Below are positions 1 through 5,532 of a stretch of 9,533 nucleotides of DNA, piece after piece. The stretch lies in the NCBI GenBank assembly GCA_937942465.1, contig CALDEO010000039.1, positions 1-9,533 on the forward strand, written 5' to 3'. Under the pieces are notes generated by a model. The model was not told where the DNA came from. It saw only the letters and a program-made list of their open reading frames with translations, and made no database searches. Positions within the stretch are counted from its first letter, which is position 1. Each line of letters starts with the position of its first letter. Source of the stretch: an uncultured Saprospiraceae bacterium. Its GTDB lineage: Bacteria > Bacteroidota > Bacteroidia > Chitinophagales > Saprospiraceae. The translations under genes were made by a program, and so were the position numbers.

Positions 1-2958
1 AAAGAATAAAGCGTAATTGGTTACATTCTTTTGTTTGATGATCTCTCGGTAGTTCTTTTGAGTCACTGCGAATAGATCATAAGAGATACTTTCATCGATG
101 TATTCATCTCTACTAGTCAACACTTGATCGTGGTATTGCATCGCTTCTTTACGATTCTTAAATTTCCTTACGAGTATGATCTGTGTCTTGTCCTGAGCAT
201 TTAGGTAGATATCAGTGATTCTTAGTTTGTCTAGTTTGTGATACTTCTTGTTGTAGCTTGAGATCGCAACTTTAGAATCCCTCTTTTTAGCTTCATTACT
301 ATCATATACTACTGCAATGATATAGTGTAACTTATTATCGTCAAGTTTAAATAGTTCTTGTGCTTCAGAGTATAGTGCCTTGTCAAATGCGTTAGAATCT
401 CCTTTAAGGAATCTCATGATCTCTTTGGCCCTTGTGTCTTCTGGAGTATTAGGGTGTCTAGTGCTTACTTCTCTCAAAGCACTGATGTATGCTTCCTTAC
501 CTTCCAAGCTACCCGTAGCCATCGCTCCTATAAGTGAAAATTTAGGACTCAGCGCATTGTCTTTACCATATAGAGATGTTGATTGTGCTACTCGCTCGTT
601 GACAGCAGGGTACTGCTGATTTTCAAACATCACATAAGTTTCATTGTAGTAGTCTTGTAGTTTTTTCTCAGCACTCATCATCTCCTTAGCATAGTTAGGA
701 TCTTTTAGGATCTTAGCATAGTTAGATTCTGGGTAGCCTTGGATGATCTTGTTCTTGTATTCAAGTGCTTTAGGATTGTTTCTCAGATCAGTATAAGATA
801 AGTATTGGTAGTAGAATGCGTCTAATTCATACTTTGATTTAGGAAAACGTGTTTCCAGGCTACCATGTGTTTTTACTGATTCATCATAGTTCTGTATAGC
901 GTCTCTAAAGTCAACTCCAAGCTCAAATAAAGCCTTTTTAACAGTTTTGTTGGATTTGATTTGCTCATTCATTTCAAATGGCACATCCTTAAATATTCTA
1001 TTGATCATTGCATCGGATAGTTCTTCCTCTTCTTCTGCCTCTTTGTTGTCTTCACCTTCTGTTTCATTATCTAGGTCTGCGGTACTAAATTTATCAGACC
1101 TTCTCCAGTTATCTTCAAGTTTACGATCTCCCCACTTACGATTAAATGATTGTTGACCTTTAATCTTAGCAGCTGTGTTATATGCAAAAAAGCTTGAAGT
1201 ACCTCTCATACCTGCTCTTTTGATACCTTCAAACTTTCGATTATTAGGTTCTTTTTTAGCATTGATCTCAGAGTCTGGGTTGTTTTTTTGCTCCTCCCAT
1301 AACGTCTTAGCCAAAGCTAGTCTGTCATCCTCGTTCATCAGAGCGATGCCCATAAGGCTATCTTGCAATGTTATCAGTTGGATATTAGCTGCAATGTCAG
1401 TGAGGCTATTGGCATATTTAGTTACTTCAGGGACTCTTTCATCCTTCTTATCCATGACACCTAGCGTATTGTCATAGTTGGTCTTTGCTTGTACATAGTC
1501 ACCACTTTGATAGAGTAGACTAGCGAGCTTGTAGTATGTCTCAGTCTGTTGCACTTTATTACCTGAGCTGGCAGCAATACTTTGTTCAAATGCTGTAATA
1601 GCTCCAGGAGTATCACCATTTTTAAACTTAATTTCTCCCAATGCATAATAAATTTGCTCTTGGAATTGGTCGTACTTGGCTTCCTTAAGGAGCCCTTCTA
1701 TTTTATTGGCAAATGACTCAGATGATCCACCGTTGACTTCATTTTTAAGGATAGTCAGATTAAGAGTAGTATTAAACTCCATCTCATAGCTTGGCTTAAA
1801 TTCCTTCACTCTTTCGTAAGCTGCTAGTGCTTGACTATTCTGCCCTTGCATATGATGAATCTGCGCTAGTATGAACGCATACCTAGCTTTGTGCTTCTTA
1901 TTTTTATCTCTATCGATTGCTTCTTCAAGGTGTGGGATCGCTTCGTTATATTTTTGTTGTTTGATAGAGAGGTGAGCCTTTGCAGCAGGTATTGCTCTAG
2001 TTACTTCTTTAGAGCTTGGGTATTCATTCTCTAGCTTGTTGAGCAAGTATTCTGCGTAAGCGTATTTCTCTCTTTCCATGTAAGTCTTAGACAACCAGAG
2101 TACACCTTCGTAATATGATGGTGGGTGACCCAATAAACCAGCATCTCCTTTCGGGTATCTCGTGATTTTCTTTGCTACTTTTTCCTTTTTCTCTTCTTTT
2201 TTGTCAGAGTCTTTGTCTGTACGCTTAGATATAGTCTTTATTTTTCTATCTATTACTGTAGTTGCAGTATCTACTTTTGTTTCTGTTTTAGGCTTTCTAG
2301 TTTTTTTGCCACCTCTTCTTTTCTTACCTTTTTTACGGTCTTTAGCTGCTTTTTCTCTTTCCTTCTTTTCTTTTTCTCTTTGGTCTTCCTTCTCCTTACG
2401 TTCTTTCTCTTTAGCCTTCTTTTCTTCCTTCTTCTCGTTCTCTCGTTGCTTCTTTATGTCTTTTTTACTCTTCTTACCCTTGTCCTTGTCATAAGCTCTA
2501 CCAAATGGATTTCCAGGATCAAATTCTTCTTGAAAATATTCCAGTGTTTCTTCTGCTGTCTCATAGTCTTGCTTTAGAAATTGTGCCTTACCCATCAATA
2601 CGTAACAGTCATCAACCCAGTGACTTGGCTCATGTAGTGTTGCTACCGTAGTTACTTTCTCTATTGCGATATCCATGTCAGGGCTTATCGCTTTGGCACC
2701 CGATGGATCGGAATATGGATAAACACTTAACAGCTGATAGTAGTTGTCTTTATTTGTTTCTTCAAGAGTTATTAAACTCTTTTTCATCAGTTCATCAGCA
2801 TTAAAGTAGCCGTTGTACTTAGAGTTCAAATTGTGGAAAAAAAGACCAACTTTACTAGTTTCTCCCTTTTTACGTTTCGTCGCACAACCAGTAGTTAAGG
2901 CAACAGTTAAAAAAAGAACACCAATAAATTTTAAAATTCTAGCTGGATTATAGCTCAT
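1..2958 (-). CDS. porW: PorW/SprE-type TPR lipoprotein of the type IX secretion system (3' end cut off)
   Basis: PorW/SprE proteins are outer-membrane-associated periplasmic lipoproteins needed for type IX secretion and, in gliding species, motility; they are reported to link the PorK/PorN ring to the translocon. My translation of the minus strand is open for 986 codons from ATG 2958-2956 to the window edge with no stop. Residues 1-25 form a lipoprotein signal ending LTTGC, so Cys25 is the acylated residue. A family-like segment follows, HNLNSKYNGYFNADE at about 42-56. Residues about 155-264 are a Lys/Glu/Arg-rich low-complexity linker. TPR-like helical pairs are visible at about 278-320, 357-395, 432-498 and 708-750, and an acidic run lies near 630-648. 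The last visible stretch (NYREIIKQKNVTNYALFF) resembles the family C-terminus, so probably only a few residues are missing. The gene is divergent from the M23 peptidase gene. Family assignment is from recognition, not a search. Confidence 0.85.
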   Translation of the reverse strand, partial: MSYNPARILKFIGVLFLTVALTTGCATKRKKGETSKVGLFFHNLNSKYNGYFNADELMKKSLITLEETNKDNYYQLLSVYPYSDPSGAKAISPDMDIAIEKVTTVATLHEPSHWVDDCYVLMGKAQFLKQDYETAEETLEYFQEEFDPGNPFGRAYDKDKGKKSKKDIKKQRENEKKEEKKAKEKERKEKEDQREKEKKEREKAAKDRKKGKKRRGGKKTRKPKTETKVDTATTVIDRKIKTISKRTDKDSDKKEEKKEKVAKKITRYPKGDAGLLGHPPSYYEGVLWLSKTYMEREKYAYAEYLLNKLENEYPSSKEVTRAIPAAKAHLSIKQQKYNEAIPHLEEAIDRDKNKKHKARYAFILAQIHHMQGQNSQALAAYERVKEFKPSYEMEFNTTLNLTILKNEVNGGSSESFANKIEGLLKEAKYDQFQEQIYYALGEIKFKNGDTPGAITAFEQSIAASSGNKVQQTETYYKLASLLYQSGDYVQAKTNYDNTLGVMDKKDERVPEVTKYANSLTDIAANIQLITLQDSLMGIALMNEDDRLALAKTLWEEQKNNPDSEINAKKEPNNRKFEGIKRAGMRGTSSFFAYNTAAKIKGQQSFNRKWGDRKLEDNWRRSDKFSTADLDNETEGEDNKEAEEEEELSDAMINRIFKDVPFEMNEQIKSNKTVKKALFELGVDFRDAIQNYDESVKTHGSLETRFPKSKYELDAFYYQYLSYTDLRNNPKALEYKNKIIQGYPESNYAKILKDPNYAKEMMSAEKKLQDYYNETYVMFENQQYPAVNERVAQSTSLYGKDNALSPKFSLIGAMATGSLEGKEAYISALREVSTRHPNTPEDTRAKEIMRFLKGDSNAFDKALYSEAQELFKLDDNKLHYIIAVVYDSNEAKKRDSKVAISSYNKKYHKLDKLRITDIYLNAQDKTQIILVRKFKNRKEAMQYHDQVLTSRDEYIDESISYDLFAVTQKNYREIIKQKNVTNYALFF

Positions 2959-2978
2959 ATTTCTCTCTTATAAATCAA

Positions 2979-3001
2979 GCCTTTAGCTAACATCTAAAGG
3001 C
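2979..3001 (-). promoter_or_regulatory. perfect hairpin in the porW leader
   Basis: GCCTTTAG (2979-2986) and CTAAAGGC (2994-3001) are perfect 8-bp inverted arms around a 7-nt loop. The element lies 20 bp upstream of the porW ATG and just downstream of the candidate -7 element on the minus strand, so it would sit near the 5' end of the porW mRNA. There is no T-run after it on the minus strand, so it does not look like a terminator for that strand. It could stabilise the 5' end, affect translation, or be a DNA operator; the sequence does not say which. Confidence 0.5.
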
Positions 3002-3013
3002 GTATTTTGACAA

Positions 3014-3075
3014 AACTTTAAACAAAAGTACAATATGACTTTGGTAGTTGGTCTTTTTAAAGCCAACTTTAAACA
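3014..3075. repeat. 11-bp direct repeat pair AACTTTAAACA
   Basis: AACTTTAAACA occurs exactly at 3014-3024 and again at 3065-3075, a centre-to-centre distance of 51 bp, close to five helical turns. The first copy abuts the left arm of the palindrome at 3024-3092 and the second lies inside its right half. The spacing and position between two divergent genes suggest same-face protein binding sites, which is an inference. The repeat is AT-rich, which lowers its statistical weight somewhat. Confidence 0.5.
3023..3030 (-). promoter_or_regulatory. candidate -7 promoter element for porW
   Basis: Read on the minus strand the sequence is TACTTTTG, an exact match to the Bacteroidota -7 consensus TAnnTTTG. 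It lies 65 bp upstream of the porW ATG. No clear TTTG -33 element is seen at the usual spacing, so the call rests on the -7 match and position alone. Confidence 0.4.
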
Positions 3076-3092
3076 TGAAATATCGTACTTTT
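3024..3092. promoter_or_regulatory. 69-bp imperfect palindrome between porW and the M23 gene
   Basis: Outer arms AAAAGTACAATAT (3024-3036) and ATATCGTACTTTT (3080-3092) are reverse complements at 12 of 13 positions, centred on 3058. Nested inside, AGTTGG (3046-3051) pairs with CCAACT (3063-3068), and CTTT (3053-3056) with AAAG (3059-3062), with one unpaired T at 3052 and a centre near 3057. The segments at 3037-3045 and 3069-3079 match only partly. Both candidate -7 elements, which point outwards, overlap the outer arms, so the two divergent promoters are near mirror images. This suggests a shared operator or an inverted duplication of one promoter; the function is inferred. Confidence 0.6.
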
Positions 3093-3093
3093 A
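3086..3093 (+). promoter_or_regulatory. candidate -7 promoter element for the M23-HAD unit
   Basis: TACTTTTA matches the Bacteroidota -7 consensus TAnnTTTG at all but the last position. It is 61 bp upstream of the M23 ATG and is the mirror counterpart of the porW candidate. No good -33 element was seen. Support comes mainly from the symmetry with the minus-strand element. Confidence 0.35.
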
Positions 3094-3154
3094 CACGTTC
3101 AAGCTATATAACTTAATACTAGCAATTTTATTATACAAAAGCACATCTTAAAGA

Positions 3155-3976
3155 ATGGCATCGAAAGATGATAAAAAAGTAGGTTGGAAAAATCGTATTC
3201 GTGAGCAATATCGATTAGTTATCTTGGAGGAGGATACACTGCGAGAGGTAAGGTCTATCAACCTTAATCTGCTCAATTTGTACATACTCCTGAGTACCAT
3301 CATTGTGTTGATAGGTACGGTAGTTGTGTTACTTATTGTTTTTACTCCGATCAAGTCGTACATACCCGGTTATGGTAGAGTAGAGGGTAATCCCAAATTT
3401 ATCAAACTAACCAAAAACCTTGAAGAGTTAGAGCAATCGGTAGAGGATCAGTCTGTATACATTGACGGACTTATGAGTATGCTGAGTGGTGTGAAAAAAG
3501 ACAATGAAACTTACAATAATATATCGCTAGGTAATACACCTGATAACCAAGGTGGTAATCCTACTGTCGCTAATCAACCAGTATTTAATGCTGATGATAT
3601 ATTTGATTTTAATCTAATTGCACCATTAAGCGGATCAGTTAGTTCTGGTTTTCAGCATGATATCAAGCACTATGGCGTAGATGTTTTAGGAGCCAAAGAC
3701 TCTCCGGTCATGTCTATTTCTGATGGTGTAGTGATTACTGCCGATTGGACATTGCAACATGGCAATGTGATTACTATGCAGCATGGTGCAGATTTGATAT
3801 CTGTATACAAACACAATTCTTCTTTACTTAAAACACTAGGAGATAAAGTCAAGAAAGGAGAAGCTATCGCAATAATAGGTAACTCAGGAACATTATCTAG
3901 TGGTCCACATTTGCATTTTGAACTTTGGTATAAAGGAGTACCACTTAACCCAATAGAATACATAAATTTTAATTAG
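3155..3976 (+). CDS. membrane-anchored M23 family (LytM-type) metallopeptidase
   Basis: M23 enzymes are zinc endopeptidases that cut peptide cross-links in peptidoglycan. This 273-residue protein has a short basic N-terminus, one membrane segment at about residues 39-64, a helical, probably coiled-coil stretch at about 82-115, an Asn-rich linker, and a C-terminal M23 domain at about 150-270. The catalytic residues appear intact: H172 and D176 in HYGVDV, H220 in VYKH, and H252 and H254 in PHLHFE. The domain should face the periplasm and is predicted to be active, unlike degenerate LytM factors. The ATG at 3155 puts the basic stretch directly before the membrane segment; no strong ribosome-binding site is seen. 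The gene is divergent from porW and 2 nt upstream of the HAD gene. A link with building the secretion machinery is inferred from context only. Confidence 0.88.
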   Translation: MASKDDKKVGWKNRIREQYRLVILEEDTLREVRSINLNLLNLYILLSTIIVLIGTVVVLLIVFTPIKSYIPGYGRVEGNPKFIKLTKNLEELEQSVEDQSVYIDGLMSMLSGVKKDNETYNNISLGNTPDNQGGNPTVANQPVFNADDIFDFNLIAPLSGSVSSGFQHDIKHYGVDVLGAKDSPVMSISDGVVITADWTLQHGNVITMQHGADLISVYKHNSSLLKTLGDKVKKGEAIAIIGNSGTLSSGPHLHFELWYKGVPLNPIEYINFN

Positions 3977-3978
3977 AG

Positions 3979-4410
3979 ATGAGCAAGCACAATCACAAGC
4001 TAAACGAAATCAAAAACGAAAAGGGAGAGTTACTCAGTCCGACGCTTCCCGACGAAGTTAAAAATTATTTGATCGACATCGATGGGACGATCTGTGATGA
4101 TATTCCTAATGAAGAACCAGAGAGAATGGCCACTTGTGATCATTACCCTGACGCCTTGGAGATTTTAAATAAGTGGTACGACGAAGGTCATATTATCACA
4201 TTCTTTACTTCTAGAACAGAGGAGCATAGAGAAGTTTCCGAGAAATGGTTTGCTGAAAAAGGATTCAAATATCACGGTCTGCTTATGAATAAACCTAGAG
4301 GTGGCAACTATCATTGGATAGACAATCACATGGTACGAGCGACACGATTCAAAGGTAAGTTTACAGACTTGATCTTAAAAAATAAAGAAATAGAAGTTTT
4401 CGAATCTTAG
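3979..4410 (+). CDS. small HAD-superfamily phosphatase-like protein
   Basis: This 143-residue soluble protein has the four HAD motifs in order. Motif I is LIDIDGTI, with the nucleophile-type Asp33 and Asp35. Motif II is TFFTSR, with T77 or S78 as the candidate residue. Motif III is Lys105 in MNKPRGG, and motif IV is Asp115 in HWIDNH. There is no room for a large cap domain, so the core is minimal and could accept a bulky or macromolecular substrate. Similar proteins are, as I recall, sometimes labelled phosphoheptose isomerase in databases; no sugar-isomerase domain is visible here. The start lies 2 nt after the M23 stop, indicating co-transcription and probable translational coupling. The gene ends in two in-frame TAG codons (4408-4413). 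The substrate is unknown. Confidence 0.75.
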   Translation: MSKHNHKLNEIKNEKGELLSPTLPDEVKNYLIDIDGTICDDIPNEEPERMATCDHYPDALEILNKWYDEGHIITFFTSRTEEHREVSEKWFAEKGFKYHGLLMNKPRGGNYHWIDNHMVRATRFKGKFTDLILKNKEIEVFES

Positions 4411-4416
4411 TAGAAA

Positions 4417-5334
4417 CTATATTTCATTTTCAACAATATCTTGAACAGCGTCCTCTAGCAACGGAAATCGATACTCGAATGATGTCTTAAGGATCTGTTC
4501 AGGATATACTCTACTACTATTAAGCACTACTTTTGACATTTCTCCGAGCATGAGCTTTAATGCAAATGCGGGTGCTGGCGCAACAATAGCGTACGAGTCC
4601 AATCCTTTCTTAATTTTTTTAGTGAAGTCTTTATTGGTATCAGGTAGAGGTGCTACTGCATTGTATACTTTATGCCCGTCGGGGTTTTCTATGTTGTACA
4701 TAATCATATGACAGAGGTCATCTATATGTATCCATGAGTAGTATTGTTTTCCATCACCAAAGTAATTGGCCATCCCGAGTTTCATCGGAGGGTGTATCTT
4801 ACTGAATGCACCACCAAGTGTTGACATTACAATACCGATTCTTAGGATAGAAGTAGATTGAGCTACTTGTTCCATTTGCTGATGAGCAGATTCCCACATT
4901 ACACAGCATTCTGATAGAAATTCATTGCCGGGAGATGCCGCTTCCATGAGTTTCTCTTCACCACGATCTCCGTAGTAGCCAATGGCTGATGCTCCGATGT
5001 AAGATCTTAGTTTTTTGTGATTTGTATCAAATGTTCGGTAGAGTAGGTTGGTGGTATCTACTCGGCTATCGATCAGTTGTTTTTTTCTCTTGTCTGTCCA
5101 GCGTTGATCGGCGATACCAGCTCCTGCTAGATTGATGATGTGATCAGCATTTAGGACTTTGGGATCCATGTATCCAGTACTAGTATCCCATTTAGCATAG
5201 CTTATTGATCCGCGATCTTCTTTTGGTGATCGAGTAAGTATAATGATTTTGTATTTGTTGGTGTCTATGAGGTCTATAAGTCTGCTCCCTACAAGTCCTG
5301 TACCGCCAGCTATTACAATTGTTTCCTTACTCAT
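4417..5334 (-). CDS. TIGR01777-family NAD(P)-binding epimerase-like protein
   Basis: This 305-residue protein is an extended (atypical) short-chain dehydrogenase/reductase related to E. coli YfcH and eukaryotic SDR39U1. The N-terminal Rossmann motif GGTGLVG is at residues 10-16. Family motifs follow: NLAGAGIADQRW at 68-79, SAIGYYGDRG at 116-125, FLSECCVMWE at 139-148, and RIGIVM at 165-170. The C-terminal part, about 248-296, fits the DUF1731-type tail (VLNSSRVYPEQILKTSF). No signal peptide or membrane segment is seen, so it is cytosolic. The reaction is not established for the family; NAD(P) binding is the safe statement. The gene is convergent with the HAD gene, with only 6 nt between the stop codons, and divergent from the importer operon. 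No clear minus-strand promoter was found upstream. Confidence 0.88.
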   Translation of the reverse strand: MSKETIVIAGGTGLVGSRLIDLIDTNKYKIIILTRSPKEDRGSISYAKWDTSTGYMDPKVLNADHIINLAGAGIADQRWTDKRKKQLIDSRVDTTNLLYRTFDTNHKKLRSYIGASAIGYYGDRGEEKLMEAASPGNEFLSECCVMWESAHQQMEQVAQSTSILRIGIVMSTLGGAFSKIHPPMKLGMANYFGDGKQYYSWIHIDDLCHMIMYNIENPDGHKVYNAVAPLPDTNKDFTKKIKKGLDSYAIVAPAPAFALKLMLGEMSKVVLNSSRVYPEQILKTSFEYRFPLLEDAVQDIVENEI

Positions 5335-5373
5335 GATGTGTTGTTCTTTGCTTTGTACTATGGTAAGTGCTTA

Positions 5374-5396
5374 TGATCAGTATTTGTTCATGATCA
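5374..5396. repeat. paired ATGATCA motifs upstream of the epimerase gene
   Basis: ATGATCA occurs at 5373-5379 and 5390-5396; its core TGATCA is itself palindromic, so each copy is a small dyad, with centres 17 bp apart. The pair lies 39-62 bp upstream of the epimerase ATG, where an operator could sit. It may equally be chance in AT-rich intergenic DNA. Confidence 0.25.
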
Positions 5397-5421
5397 ATAG
5401 CCAAAAGCATGATTTATTTAT

Positions 5422-5444
5422 TGTCTCTAGGGGTAATAGAGACA
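5422..5444. promoter_or_regulatory. perfect 8-7-8 inverted repeat between epimerase and importer operon
   Basis: TGTCTCTA (5422-5429) and TAGAGACA (5437-5444) are perfect inverted arms around the loop GGGGTAA. The repeat lies near the middle of the 198-bp divergent gap, 88 bp from both flanking start codons. No T-run follows on either strand, so a transcription-factor operator is more likely than a terminator. The arm and loop lengths equal those of the hairpin at 2979-3001, but the arm sequences differ. Confidence 0.45.
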
Positions 5445-5476
5445 TTTATTAGTAGTCAATTTTTCGTTGGGTAGTT

Positions 5477-5508
5477 AAGAAAGCTTATCTTGTTTAATAA
5501 GTTTTTTT
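5477..5508 (+). terminator. A-tract/T-tract hairpin before the solute-binding protein gene
   Basis: CTTAT (5484-5488) pairs with ATAAG (5497-5501) around an 8-nt loop. The flanking purine run 5477-5483 pairs with the T7 run 5502-5508, with two G-U pairs, giving up to 12 bp. This has the shape of a weak intrinsic terminator. No plus-strand gene ends upstream of it, so as a terminator it would act as an attenuator in the leader of the importer operon, 24 bp before its ATG. It might otherwise end stray transcripts, or be a chance AT-rich structure. Confidence 0.3.
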
Positions 5509-5532
5509 GGCATTACGTACTAAAAGAAGATT

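Noticed and set aside
380..1477. Several plus-strand open frames of 69-100 residues
   Set aside because: All lie inside the continuous minus-strand porW-like frame, show no recognisable domain, and have no promoter or ribosome-binding site that I can see.
2162..2577. Plus-strand open frames rich in Phe, Ser and Leu that look like small membrane proteins
   Set aside because: They are the antisense of the Lys/Glu-rich linker codons of the porW-like gene, whose frame is open throughout; the hydrophobic look is a by-product of that composition.
3670..3963. Minus-strand open frame of 97 residues
   Set aside because: It is antisense to the catalytic M23 domain, where the plus-strand frame has clear motifs.
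4411..4416. Possible bidirectional terminator between the convergent HAD and epimerase genes
   Set aside because: The gap is only 6 nt; nearby GAAA/TTTC stems are 4-5 bp and have no T-run, so no terminator can be supported.
5467..5493. Possible -33/-7 promoter (TTG, then TATCTTGT) for the importer operon
   Set aside because: The -7 match is poor and the 16-bp spacing is short for the Bacteroidota consensus.
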